Assembly: GCF_042677205.1 (NCBI RefSeq)
Contig: NZ_JBHTIU010000028.1
Location: forward strand, 62,001-126,000
DNA from: Paenibacillus_L residui
GTDB lineage: Bacteria > Bacillota > Bacilli > Paenibacillales > NBRC-103111
Length of the DNA: 64,000 bases
Direction: 5' to 3'
Positions 42,627-51,625 of this stretch are shown piece by piece. The stretch's first letter is position 1. Each line of letters starts with the position of its first letter. Under the pieces are notes generated by a model that saw only the letters and a list, made by a program, of their open reading frames with translations, was not told the DNA's origin and ran no database searches. The translations under genes and the position numbers were made by a program.

Positions 42627-43518
42627 ATGAGGCCCATAACCGCAATAAGAAACAATACAGCCCCGTCCCCGATTAGTAATGAGGGGGAGTTAAGCGAGAT
42701 CATCGATTTCTCCTCCGGTCTTCCGGACCCTGTCGTATTTCTGTATCAGGAATTTCAACATTGCATAAACAAAGCGATTGATACTTACAAGCATCAGTTA
42801 TTCACTTACGGGGATTCCTATGGATTAGTAAAGCTGCGACGGACACTCGCCTCCCATCTAGCAGGAGATCAAATATTTGCTCCACAGGAGGAACGCAGGG
42901 CGATCTCGCGTTTGGCCAGTAAGTATAACGTCTATGTCGTAGAGGATGACTACATGGCCGATTTGGGCATTGAGCGTTCTTTCGAGCCGATTTATTCTTA
43001 CAACCAAACTTCACACGTCATTTACTTGAAGAGTTTTTCGAAGATTATTTTTCCCGGTCTGCGATTAGGCGCTATGGTGCTCCCAGAAGCGTTGGTAGAT
43101 ACAATACCGCATGATTCGGCGATACGCCGGCACATCGCTCTTGTCTCAAGCCGCTCTCGAAATCTACATGAACAATGGCATGTTCGAATGGCATAAGAAT
43201 CGGATAGCGAGCCGATATGCGGAGCGTATCCGAATCCTGAATGCGGCTCTCCAACAGCATAATGCACAAGGCTGGGTCGAGACTCCCGACATCCGCTCCG
43301 GAATCTACGCCCAGTTCAAAATACCGCTAACCGTCAACCTAGAACGTCTTATCGAAAAACTTGCGGAGAAAAACATTCGTGTCAGAAGCGGAAAGCAATT
43401 TTACTTGTCGAATTATTTGGATCGGGAGAAGTTTCTTAGGATTAGCGTCTCCAGAGCAATATCCGAACAGATTAACGAAGGGATCAAGGAAATCATCGAG
43501 GAAGTGCGAAGAGCTTAA
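42627..43518 (+). pseudogene. Decayed MocR-type aminotransferase/regulator
   Basis: The remains of a GntR-aminotransferase regulator: the N-terminal winged helix is absent, the PLP domain begins at IIDFSSGLPDP, and near 42880-42892 about 90 residues of the core are missing, so that LAGDQIFAPQ is followed directly by ERRAISRLASKYNVYVVEDD. The PLP lysine region YLKSFSKIIFPGLR is present. Near 43105-43115 the frame shifts, and the C-terminal part (LLSQAALEIYMNNGMFEWHK onwards) continues in another frame. Three independent lesions make it nonfunctional. An intact relative lies at 56026. Confidence 0.85.
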
Positions 43519-43529
43519 CATAACAAAAA

Positions 43530-43549
43530 GCCCGGATCCGCATCCGGGC
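43530..43549. terminator. Bidirectional terminator
   Basis: GCCCGGAT-ccgc-ATCCGGGC with A run before and T after, between the MocR remnant and the CGNR gene. Confidence 0.8.
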
Positions 43550-43551
43550 TT

Positions 43552-44169
43552 TCACATCCTGTTCTTTTCCTCTCGTTTCTTGCGTTCCAAATAGGCTGCC
43601 ACTTTCATCCGGTTGCCGCACGTCTTCTGGCTGCACCAGCGGCGGGTATTATTCTTGCTGTTATCGTAGAAATATAACACGCAGTCGGGATTCCCGCATT
43701 TCTTAACCAAACCGAGGTCAACATTCACAAGCAAATCAACAGCGGCTTCCGCGACGGGGATCAACAGGTCGACCGGATGCCGAAGTTCAGTGTGACGTAT
43801 TGATGCAAAACGGCGATGATGCTGGACAAGCCTTACTGTAACGGCCTTACCCCTAAGAATACGGTTAACGCGCTCCATATCCTCGTCGGCGGCATCCTCT
43901 CCCTGCATCCCCTGCCTGACCAGCGTCCGTATGCCTGTGCGCAGTTCTACGGCTTCCTGAACTAATGTATTTCCTTCCCTCCACATTGCATTAACGGCAT
44001 TCATCTGCTCAGCGGTCAAGGAACCTGCTTGAACAAGCCAGTTCAATACATCGTTCGACGTTTGCAGCAGGTCTACGAGGTTGCCTGCGGATACAACCTT
44101 CGTATTCAGAAAATCCAATGCCAGGTGATTCCCTATAAAGTAAAAAGATGGAGCAATTATCTTGGGCAT
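43552..44169 (-). CDS. CGNR zinc-finger/ABATE-domain regulator
   Basis: A 205-residue protein. The N-terminal ABATE-like domain (LALDFLNTKV near the start) is followed by the C-terminal CGNR zinc finger: CGNPDCVLYFYDNSKNNTRR-WC...CGNRMKVAAYLER, with four cysteines. These proteins are presumed stress-related DNA-binding regulators. Start follows AAGGAG at good spacing. Confidence 0.88.
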   Translation of the reverse strand: MPKIIAPSFYFIGNHLALDFLNTKVVSAGNLVDLLQTSNDVLNWLVQAGSLTAEQMNAVNAMWREGNTLVQEAVELRTGIRTLVRQGMQGEDAADEDMERVNRILRGKAVTVRLVQHHRRFASIRHTELRHPVDLLIPVAEAAVDLLVNVDLGLVKKCGNPDCVLYFYDNSKNNTRRWCSQKTCGNRMKVAAYLERKKREEKNRM

Positions 44170-44446
44170 CCTCCGAGCTCCTTATTGCTATTTTGCTCAC
44201 ATTATACCCTATTCGATTCGATTGGCCTAGTCTTGTCCAGAAAGCGAAGCTGTGACACTGCCGGAAAGTTTAGGGGACTGCCGGGAACCCGCTCACCGGC
44301 AATGATACAGAACAGCCCGATAAACGGGAAAGAGCACATTATAGTCTATCGAGTTAACTATACACCATGTCAGGTTTACGATTAGTGATGATAATGGAAC
44401 TCCGTTAAATGCATGTATCTATAATAGGATTTTTCAGTAACCGTAC
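44170..44446. other. Intergenic stretch, no gene seen
   Basis: Upstream region of the CGNR gene and downstream region of the exonuclease. Contains a GCTCACCGG/CCGG-type partial dyad near 44280-44300; no coding sequence or clear terminator. Confidence 0.4.
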
Positions 44447-45331
44447 TTAACCACTAGCTACCTCGCCTAATACCTTGACAAGACCGCCAAATTCCAACTC
44501 TTCAAATTTCCTTAAGGTTGCAGCATGACGCAGATCCCATATACAATCATCTAATTTACATTCTATGGGCACATCTAGTCGAATTCGAGCTAGTTCCCTT
44601 GAAAGATGCAGCATATCCAAGTTTTGTTCAATTTTCTTCTTGATACTTGCTGGAAGTTGTTCTAAACATTCGAGACAAGCTTCGACCGAACCATACTCAT
44701 GCAACAGCTTAAGTGCAGTTTTTTCTCCAATTCCTTTGACTCCTGGGTAATTATCACTTGTATCACCCATAAACGCTTTTAAATCTACAACCTGTGAAGG
44801 AGTTAGCTTCTTCGCGGCAAACAGTGTTTCTAAATCATACACCGTATAATTAGATCGGCCCTTATTCATAATTACAACCTTAATCTGCTCTGTGATTAAT
44901 TGAAGCATGTCATGGTCCCCGGTTAAAATAAACACTTCGGATTCATGTTGAAGTTTGTTTGACAATGTGCCGATACAATCATCCGCTTCGTACCCGGTTA
45001 GTCCAAAATTCGGCACGCCCATTTCGGCCACTACTTCTTTGACCAGATCAAATTGCGGTAAAAGCTCAAGTGGAGCTTCCAAACGATTTTTTTTGTATTC
45101 GCTATAGCTTTCTGTACGAAACGTACTGCTCCCCATATCCCAACAGCAAATGACATGCGATGGGTTAAATTTATGAATCGCATCAAAAAAGTATTGAACA
45201 AATCCATAAACCGCGTTGGTAGGTAATCCATCACTTGTTTTACGTATGTAGCCGGAATAAGAAGTCGCATAGAAGGCTCTAAAAAGAAGAGCCATACCAT
45301 CGACCAAAAGCACTTTATTTTGAGATTGCAA
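44447..45331 (-). CDS. 5'-3' exonuclease, DNA polymerase I N-terminal-like
   Basis: A stand-alone 5'-3' exonuclease/flap endonuclease of the YpcP (ExoR) type, 294 residues. Metal-binding motifs: LLVDGMALLFRAFYA, GYEADDCIGTL, TGDHDMLQL and GDTSDNYPGVKGIGEKTA (helix-hairpin-helix). The best start is TTG at 45331, six bases after GGAGTGG; the longer frame to 45445 adds a non-conserved extension. It removes RNA primers or flaps in lagging-strand processing. Confidence 0.9.
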   Translation of the reverse strand: MQSQNKVLLVDGMALLFRAFYATSYSGYIRKTSDGLPTNAVYGFVQYFFDAIHKFNPSHVICCWDMGSSTFRTESYSEYKKNRLEAPLELLPQFDLVKEVVAEMGVPNFGLTGYEADDCIGTLSNKLQHESEVFILTGDHDMLQLITEQIKVVIMNKGRSNYTVYDLETLFAAKKLTPSQVVDLKAFMGDTSDNYPGVKGIGEKTALKLLHEYGSVEACLECLEQLPASIKKKIEQNLDMLHLSRELARIRLDVPIECKLDDCIWDLRHAATLRKFEELEFGGLVKVLGEVASG

Positions 45332-45620
45332 CCTGGTCCACTCCGTTCTTAATAGATATTGCGTCTCTATCCTAATCTTTGTTAATAGATTATAACATAG
45401 AATAGAATGGCCGTATCGGCCTAGTTGAAGGGTGTATATCCCCATAGTATAGGTGCAGCTGAAAGGACGTTTTCTCCTATGTTATGACACCATTTGCTAT
45501 GGTTCCCGTATTACAGTATTGTAAGATAAATGATAGATAAATGAATAGGACGATAGATTTAGTCCTGTTATAATAGATATCCGGATAGAGCGGAAACCGT
45601 TCAGCGCTAATGACGAGGAG

Positions 45621-46229
45621 ATGGATGGATTGCAGGACTGGTTGCTGAATTTTATACTGATCTACGGTTATGCCGCCGTATTCGTTCTTCTCGTTCTCGG
45701 GATCGTCGGTCTTCCCATCCCGGACGAGCTGTTGATGATGTTTACCGGTTATTTGGCCTCCCGGGGACAGATGACCTTACTGACTGTTATGATCGTTTCC
45801 GTCTCCGGAAGTCTCGTCGGAATGCTGCTGTCCTACTGGCTCGGACGCCGATTCGGCTTGCCGCTCTTACATAAGCTGGGGCCGAGGCTGAGGCTGACCC
45901 CGGCACGCTTCGAACGGACCTCCCAGTGGTTCGAGCGATTCGGTCCGGCGATCGTTACGTTCGGCTATTTCTTTCCGGCTATAAGGCATTTAAGCGCCTA
46001 TTTTGCGGGAATGCGTTCCTGGAATCCGTTGAAATTTTTCGGCTATGCCTTTCCCGGGGCTCTATTATGGGCATTTATATACGTTCGTCTCGGGTATTAT
46101 TTCGGAGAAAACTGGAATACTTGTTTTGCTTATATTCGAACTTATATATGGATTCCTATCGGCATTATCGTTCTTATTTGTCTGATCGCGCTTTGGAGAA
46201 GCTACCGTAAGCAGAGACAGGATTTGTAG
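45621..46229 (+). CDS. DedA-family membrane protein
   Basis: A 202-residue DedA protein with GIVGLPIPDELLMMFTGYLASRGQMTL and YFFPAIRHLSAYFAGMRSWNPLKFFGYA, the two re-entrant segments. The start could be the ATG at 45621 (immediately after GAGGAG) or the TTG three codons later, which has better spacing. It is 25 nt upstream of a second dedA-like gene. Confidence 0.9.
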   Translation: MDGLQDWLLNFILIYGYAAVFVLLVLGIVGLPIPDELLMMFTGYLASRGQMTLLTVMIVSVSGSLVGMLLSYWLGRRFGLPLLHKLGPRLRLTPARFERTSQWFERFGPAIVTFGYFFPAIRHLSAYFAGMRSWNPLKFFGYAFPGALLWAFIYVRLGYYFGENWNTCFAYIRTYIWIPIGIIVLICLIALWRSYRKQRQDL

Positions 46230-46254
46230 TTTGAAGAGGTGAATCGTCATAGAT

Positions 46255-46887
46255 ATGATCGCGCAGTGGTTCGAACAATACGGTTACTGGGTTCTGTTCA
46301 TAGGCCTGCTGCTGGAGTACATTGCCCTTCCTTTCCCTGGCGAAACGACCATGACCTACGCAGGGTTCCTCAGCTACAGCGGCTACCTCAGCTGGCCTAT
46401 CACCGTATTGGTTTCGGCCGCCGGAACAACGATAGGAATTTCGATTACTTATTGGATAGGTCGCCGGTTCGGAACAGCGTTCTTCGACAGGTTCGGGAAA
46501 TACCTGCTCCTCCCCCCTGCCAAACTGCAGAAAGCGGGAGGATGGTTTAACAAACACGGCAACAAAATCATTTTTATAGCCTATTTTATTCCTGGCCTCC
46601 GCCACTTCACCGGATATTTTTCCGGAATTGTCAGGCTACCCTTCCGTACTTTCGCCTTATATGCCTATAGTGGGGCCTGCTTCTGGGTTCTTACGTTTCC
46701 GACTCTGGGTTACTGGCTGGGTCCCAACTGGGAGCTGTTGCATAAGCTGGCATCCCATCCGAAAATACGGATATTCCTGATTCTGGCCGCGGTCGTCGTC
46801 GTATCCGTCTGGTTGGGCATCAAATTTAGAAAGCAGTTGGCCGAACTGCTGTCGCAAACGGTTCGTTGGCTTAACCGCAAATTATAA
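46255..46887 (+). CDS. DedA-family membrane protein (second of a tandem pair)
   Basis: A 210-residue paralogue of the gene before it: IALPFPGETTMTYAGFLSYSG and YFIPGLRHFTGYFSGIVRLPFR occupy the same positions. Both have a loop Arg-His pair (RHLS/RHFT) in the second re-entrant segment. Two adjacent paralogues may form a heteromer. Confidence 0.9.
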   Translation: MIAQWFEQYGYWVLFIGLLLEYIALPFPGETTMTYAGFLSYSGYLSWPITVLVSAAGTTIGISITYWIGRRFGTAFFDRFGKYLLLPPAKLQKAGGWFNKHGNKIIFIAYFIPGLRHFTGYFSGIVRLPFRTFALYAYSGACFWVLTFPTLGYWLGPNWELLHKLASHPKIRIFLILAAVVVVSVWLGIKFRKQLAELLSQTVRWLNRKL

Positions 46888-46903
46888 GGGTCGATCATAA
46901 AAT

Positions 46904-46937
46904 AACCCCAGGCAGGAGGGCAAAAATGCTTGGGGTT
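46904..46937. terminator. Terminator after the dedA pair
   Basis: AACCCCA (46904-46910) and TGGGGTT (46931-46937), extended by GGCA/TGCT, followed by TTT. Confidence 0.65.
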
Positions 46938-47112
46938 TTCCACATTTAAGCGATGGCGATCCGCAATTCATCCACATGCGATAGAAATCTGGATAAACCA
47001 GCTTGAAGCCATGTTTTCAGTGCAATATTTTTTTGAGTTTATTTTTTCTTCTATAGTAAAAAACTTCTATTTTCTGATATACTAAGGAAAAAATCAATCG
47101 AGTGAGGAATAA

Positions 47113-47661
47113 ATGATGAGAGACACTGGTATGATTCGTGTGTTAGATAGTCTCGGCCGTATCGTCATCCCTACCGAAATCCGAATGACCCGAAACATTG
47201 AGCTGGGTGATCCGCTTGAATTTTTCATTTCCGATGACAACACGATCATCATGAGGAAGTACAAGTCTACCGAATGCAGCTTCTGCAGGGAATTAAACAG
47301 CATCGCTTATTATAAGGGGCAGTTTATTTGCGAGAGTTGCTTGACGGAATTAAAGCGCATACAGGAAACTTCCGAGAAGGCTTCCGTTCCTTCCAAGGAC
47401 GAGATCTATGGGGTCATCGACGCGGCCAGAGAGGCACCGGAACATACGCTCCAAGAAGCGGAACAATTTGCAGCGGCAAGCCATCCGGAGACCGCTTCCT
47501 CTTCCACCCTTTCCTCCAAAAAAAGAAGCAAAAAATCGGAAGCGCTATACCGTTTGGGACAAGCTCTAAGCAACCATCCAGGGGCAACTCAGAAGCAGCT
47601 TGCCAAGCTGCTGGGTATCAGTCAGGGGCGGGTTAGTCAGCTCCTTAAAGAAATGAAATAA
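47113..47661 (+). CDS. AbrB-type regulator with zinc knuckle and C-terminal HTH
   Basis: A 182-residue protein in three parts: an AbrB/SpoVT swapped-hairpin DNA-binding domain (about 1-50, VLDSLGRIVIPTEIRMTRNI), a four-cysteine knuckle (CSFCRELNSIAYYKGQFICESC, residues about 57-78) and, after a Ser/Ala/Glu-rich linker, a lysine-rich stretch and a helix-turn-helix (QKQLAKLLGISQGRVSQLLKE) at the C-terminus. Two DNA-binding domains in one chain suggest looping or bridging. Likely a transition-state or stationary-phase regulator. Confidence 0.85.
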   Translation: MMRDTGMIRVLDSLGRIVIPTEIRMTRNIELGDPLEFFISDDNTIIMRKYKSTECSFCRELNSIAYYKGQFICESCLTELKRIQETSEKASVPSKDEIYGVIDAAREAPEHTLQEAEQFAAASHPETASSSTLSSKKRSKKSEALYRLGQALSNHPGATQKQLAKLLGISQGRVSQLLKEMK

Positions 47662-47716
47662 CCGACACAGCCCCTATTCATCATTTATAGCAATTCCATT
47701 GCCTTGACCAAATATT

Positions 47717-47773
47717 AAGGGACTTCAAGCTTACCGGCAAATACCAAATGGCAGCCGGCTGATGAAGTCCCTT
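47717..47773. terminator. Long hairpin between convergent AbrB and amidase genes
   Basis: AAGGGACTTCA (47717-47727) and TGAAGTCCCTT (47763-47773) pair over 11 bp, with an inner CCGGC/GCCGG stem. Confidence 0.6.
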
Positions 47774-47836
47774 GTTGTGGTTTATCGAAATAAGCCTGCT
47801 AAGCTTGCTCTTCTCTATGAAATTTATTTAGAGGCA

Positions 47837-49069
47837 TTAAGACTCGGGGCCGAAATATTCTTGCAGCCCTGCAACGATGGCTTTCGCTACTTTAAGCCGG
47901 TAACCTTTCGCCCGGACGACCTCTTCCTCATTCGGATTGGACAGGAAGCCCAGCTCCAATAAAACGGACGGATTAGAGTTATGCCGCAAAACATGGTAAT
48001 CACCAAAACGGTCCCCGCCGTTCTTCATATCGGTCTCCGCCACAAGCTCCTTCTGCAGAGCCTTGGCCAACGGCTTGTCCTTCTTCTCGGAATGGTAGAA
48101 GCTGATGATTCCGCTGGAATCGGGCTTGGCCGAGTTATAATGGATACTGATGAACGCATCAGCGTTCTTGGCATGACTGATATCTACTCTGTCTGAGAGA
48201 TCCAGGAACTGGTCTTTATCCCGGGTCAGATAGACTTTCGCTCCCGCAGCTCTTAACGATTCCGCAACGAGAAGTGCGGTTGATAGATTTAAATCCTTCT
48301 CAAGAGTACCGTGTTTGACTCCGATCGTCCCGGGCTGCGAGCCCCCATGTCCGGGATCAATAACGATTACCTTGTTCTTCAATCCGGGAATTTCAAAGAC
48401 AGGTTTGTCAGGAATATTTCCTTCAACCGGCGGTGAAGAGGTCTCTGCCGTCTCCTTCTTGGCGGGAGCCTCCTTAAGAACAACGAATTCGCCGGACACC
48501 CATCCCTTCTGGCCGTCGCCGGTAATGACGTTGAGCCACTCTCCGGCTTGTCCGACAACCTCCAATTCGGAGGAATCCGGAAGCAGGTCGACAATGTCCG
48601 CCTCCAAGTCAGGTTCCTCTCTCAGACGCAGAGCATCCGCACTCACTATTCCGTATACTTTCCCGATAGTCTTCTTCTCCGTTGGTTTCGGCTCGGAGGC
48701 AGGCTTAGGATTATTCCCCTTCTCCTCTCTCTGTTCCTTCTCATTAGAGGTCTTCACGGGTTGCTCTTTAATCAGATAATGCGCGGCAACCCAACCCGGG
48801 CCGGATTCGAATTGAATTTCCGCCCATCCGTATTTCTCGCTGAGCACCTCCACCTCTGTTCCCTGCTTCAGACTCCCGATAATGGCGCCTTGCGCGGCGG
48901 GTTCCTCGCGGACATTCAGTGAGGTAGCATCAACAGTAGCTTTATACCCGTTCTCCTCCGCATAGGCGGGTTGTATGTATATAATCGATCCTATTATCCA
49001 GCATAGTAAAGTGGCGCAGAGCCACAGTGTCAAACGGCCATTCTGCATAGACCGATAAGTGCTTGTCAT
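47837..49069 (-). CDS. Secreted N-acetylmuramoyl-L-alanine amidase with SH3 domains
   Basis: A 410-residue exported cell-wall hydrolase. The order is a signal peptide (cleavage near AYAEENG), two bacterial SH3 domains (about 40-102 and 137-200), a Glu/Pro linker and an Amidase_3 domain (about 233-407). The zinc ligands are in VIDPGHGG, GTLEKDLNLS and SIHYNS; the catalytic Glu is in LLELGFLSN. It cleaves the bond between MurNAc and the stem peptide. Start follows GGGAGG. Confidence 0.93.
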   Translation of the reverse strand: MTSTYRSMQNGRLTLWLCATLLCWIIGSIIYIQPAYAEENGYKATVDATSLNVREEPAAQGAIIGSLKQGTEVEVLSEKYGWAEIQFESGPGWVAAHYLIKEQPVKTSNEKEQREEKGNNPKPASEPKPTEKKTIGKVYGIVSADALRLREEPDLEADIVDLLPDSSELEVVGQAGEWLNVITGDGQKGWVSGEFVVLKEAPAKKETAETSSPPVEGNIPDKPVFEIPGLKNKVIVIDPGHGGSQPGTIGVKHGTLEKDLNLSTALLVAESLRAAGAKVYLTRDKDQFLDLSDRVDISHAKNADAFISIHYNSAKPDSSGIISFYHSEKKDKPLAKALQKELVAETDMKNGGDRFGDYHVLRHNSNPSVLLELGFLSNPNEEEVVRAKGYRLKVAKAIVAGLQEYFGPES

Positions 49070-49292
49070 CAGAGGCCTCCCTTTCCATAAAATAATAGAT
49101 TAGAAGCATGGAAGATTCCTCCTATTATGTCATTGTTCAGCCTCATCTGACAAGTATTTTGCGAGATTTTAAGACAAAAGTCCGAAACATTTCGTATCTA
49201 GACGGCAAAATTCGATCTATTTTTACACATTAGGCGGCCATGCGTTCGGCAAAAGCTTGATTGGCCTAGCCATGTGGAGCTATTCAGCCGGC

Positions 49293-50807
49293 TCAGGCTC
49301 CTCCCACCCGCGGCATCGGCATAGGCTCCTTCCCAAGCTCCGCCCAAATATATTTCAGCAGCAGCATAGATTTCAAATCGCGGGCATTCGGATCATCCCA
49401 CAGATTTCGGATTTCGCCGGGGTCCTCCTGCAGGTCGAACAGCTCTCCATAGGTCTGATTATAATAAACGGTGATTTTGTATCTCTCGTCCACATACGTT
49501 TTCTGATGGATGGTCGTCGGTTCATGCCGGAATTCGCATAAGATATGATCTCTCGCCTGCTGCCGCTCTCCCAGCCACACGCCACGCTGATCCACTCCGG
49601 TCATGGTCCGCGGAATCGGGGCTCCTATAAAGCTTAGGAACGTCGGCGCCAGATCGACTAGCGATTGCATGGCGGCCGATTGCACCCCCGCCGGGACATG
49701 CCCCGGATAACGGACGATCAAAGGAACCTTGATCAAATCTTCGTAGTGGAACCCTCCCTTGGCCTGCAGCCCGTGCTGACCGAAGAAATGCCCGTGATCG
49801 GTCGTAAAGACGACTATCGTATTCTCCGCAAGTCCCAGTTCATCCAATTTGTCCAGGATCCGGCCGATATATTTGTCCATCATGCTGATCATTCCATAAT
49901 AAGTGGCTACCAATTGCTTACGCTCCTGCTCGGAATCCAGCAGGTGGGAATGGTACCCATGGATGGGAAATCCCGTCTCCTTCCAGGCGCTGAAATCCGG
50001 ATTTCTCTCCTGGGTCATCCGGAAATGCGGCGGATTCGCAAGATGCTCCCCCGGCACAGCCTGCGGGATAGTCAGATTATCCGGATCATACATGCGGTCC
50101 CATGGTTCCGGCACCAGATACGGCGGATGCGGATCGGGGAAGCTTGCCCACAGGAAGAAGGGGTCTCCGGCACGGTGATATTCCTCGAGCAGCGCATTAG
50201 TCCGTTCCGCAATCCACGTATTGTAGTGATACTTCTCAGGAATCGGCCAGGAATGGCGGATCGATATATCCATGCGTCCAACCGGGGGCGAGAAATACTC
50301 CCGCCAATCGCTGCAGCCCTGCTCCTCCATCCAAAGCGCGTAATGCTGTCCTACCAGATACTCATTCGTATGGTTACGTGCCAGCTCCACATGCTCGAAT
50401 CCGTAAAACACATCATGGAAGTCCTTCCAAAATTCCAGGTCCTGCAAATAAGGATAGGATTCAAGGGAAGGAAATTCCTCCGTATTCTGCAGCTGCTGGA
50501 AATGCGCCTTGCCGATCAGCGCCGTCCTGTAACCGGCCGCCATCAGATCCTCCCCGACCGTATGGCGATCCTCCTGCAGCTTCGTTCCCAGTGTCCAGGC
50601 TCCATGCTGGCTGGGATAGCAGCCTGTAATAATAGACGCGCGTGTCGGCGTGCAGGTGGGATTGGGACAGTAAGCTCTCGTGTAGGTCGTCCCTTCCTTC
50701 ACAAGCCGGTCAAGATTAGGTGTATGGATTTCCCGATTGAATGCCCCGATCGTGTTCCAATGCTGCTGATCGCTTGTAATGAGCAAGAGATTAGGCCTTG
50801 TCATCAT
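49293..50807 (-). CDS. Sulfatase (type I, formylglycine-dependent), second
   Basis: A 504-residue sulfatase with NLLLITSDQQHWNTIG, the modification site CTPTR near residue 52, and TTDHGHFFGQHGLQAKGG. It has no signal peptide. It differs from the sulfatase at 10967 in having a longer central insertion. Monocistronic here and not next to transport genes. Substrate could be a glycosaminoglycan-like sugar or a choline-type ester; sequence alone cannot decide. Confidence 0.92.
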   Translation of the reverse strand: MMTRPNLLLITSDQQHWNTIGAFNREIHTPNLDRLVKEGTTYTRAYCPNPTCTPTRASIITGCYPSQHGAWTLGTKLQEDRHTVGEDLMAAGYRTALIGKAHFQQLQNTEEFPSLESYPYLQDLEFWKDFHDVFYGFEHVELARNHTNEYLVGQHYALWMEEQGCSDWREYFSPPVGRMDISIRHSWPIPEKYHYNTWIAERTNALLEEYHRAGDPFFLWASFPDPHPPYLVPEPWDRMYDPDNLTIPQAVPGEHLANPPHFRMTQERNPDFSAWKETGFPIHGYHSHLLDSEQERKQLVATYYGMISMMDKYIGRILDKLDELGLAENTIVVFTTDHGHFFGQHGLQAKGGFHYEDLIKVPLIVRYPGHVPAGVQSAAMQSLVDLAPTFLSFIGAPIPRTMTGVDQRGVWLGERQQARDHILCEFRHEPTTIHQKTYVDERYKITVYYNQTYGELFDLQEDPGEIRNLWDDPNARDLKSMLLLKYIWAELGKEPMPMPRVGGA

Positions 50808-51115
50808 TTCAACCCCCTTGGTTTGATTAAGTTCTATTGTAAAGGATCAAGGATGTTCAAGGAATGAAGAAATGTGAGCTTGATATGTCATTTTGTTAGG
50901 TTTCACATGTCGAAAAAACTCCTCCCCGCTTTTCCAGCGTGTTAAGTTTGCTCGGATTTTGCGGTTGCCCGGGAAATGTTGATCATGAATCGTACTGGCT
51001 TGGTGATGCAGCCTTGTGGAAGAGCGTTTACGTCGTCCGGTGAAAATGCCTCTCATGAAGCATCATTATAACTGATGATAGGGAAGGTATTGCCGGATTG
51101 GCCTCCAATAGGCAA
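50808..51115. other. Intergenic stretch, no gene seen
   Basis: About 300 bp upstream of the sulfatase. No coding sequence is supported. Confidence 0.4.
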
Positions 51116-51118
51116 AAA

Positions 51119-51144
51119 GCCATCCGACTAATCTGTCCGATGGC
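51119..51144 (-). terminator. Terminator of the ade operon
   Basis: GCCATCCGAC (51119-51128) and GTCCGATGGC (51135-51144) pair with one bulge; on the minus strand five T follow. Confidence 0.7.
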
Positions 51145-51209
51145 TGGCAACGGGGCTTCCCCTGACATTCAGAGGGTCCTCCCCATGAAGTGTATTCAAT
51201 GCTTGTCGA

Positions 51210-51569
51210 TCAGTAGCCTACCTCTACGGAGGCATTGACGATATATATCAGGTCATTCTTGTCATCTTTGTCCGGCAGAACGATGCCGCTTGACGTCACC
51301 ATTCCGCCGTCGATCAGCTCCACCGTCACCTCGCCGTATGGAATGACCGCTTTAACCTGCTCCACATCCAGCAGCTCCTTGTCGCATGGAACAGCCAATT
51401 TAATGTGGACCTTCATTCGGTTCAAATCGTTATCCGGCAGGACAGAGCGAAGTCCCGGCATCGAGTTGCTGTGAATGGCATTCCGGACCGCACGGACTGC
51501 CGCATTGGTTATATCCTGGCCGTGCAGGTCGGCCCCCATCCCCAATTCGATAAAAAACAGCTTCTCCAT
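51210..51569 (-). CDS. Lin0512 family protein
   Basis: A 119-residue protein of the Lin0512 family, with the conserved start FIELGMGADLHGQD and the C-terminal IVNASVEVGY. The family is small and uncharacterised. It lies 56 nt downstream of adenine deaminase on the same strand, and the pair probably forms one transcript, which suggests a role in purine salvage or nucleobase handling. Confidence 0.88.
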   Translation of the reverse strand: MEKLFFIELGMGADLHGQDITNAAVRAVRNAIHSNSMPGLRSVLPDNDLNRMKVHIKLAVPCDKELLDVEQVKAVIPYGEVTVELIDGGMVTSSGIVLPDKDDKNDLIYIVNASVEVGY

Positions 51570-51625
51570 CCGTTACCCTCTCCTTTACCAAGTAATATTA
51601 GTGAGGTGATGTGCCAATCACCGAT

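Noticed and set aside
42470..42703. Leftward 77-codon frame overlapping the MocR remnant
   Set aside because: It would start inside the remnant on the opposite strand, covers the promoter of the 56-residue gene and has no ribosome site.
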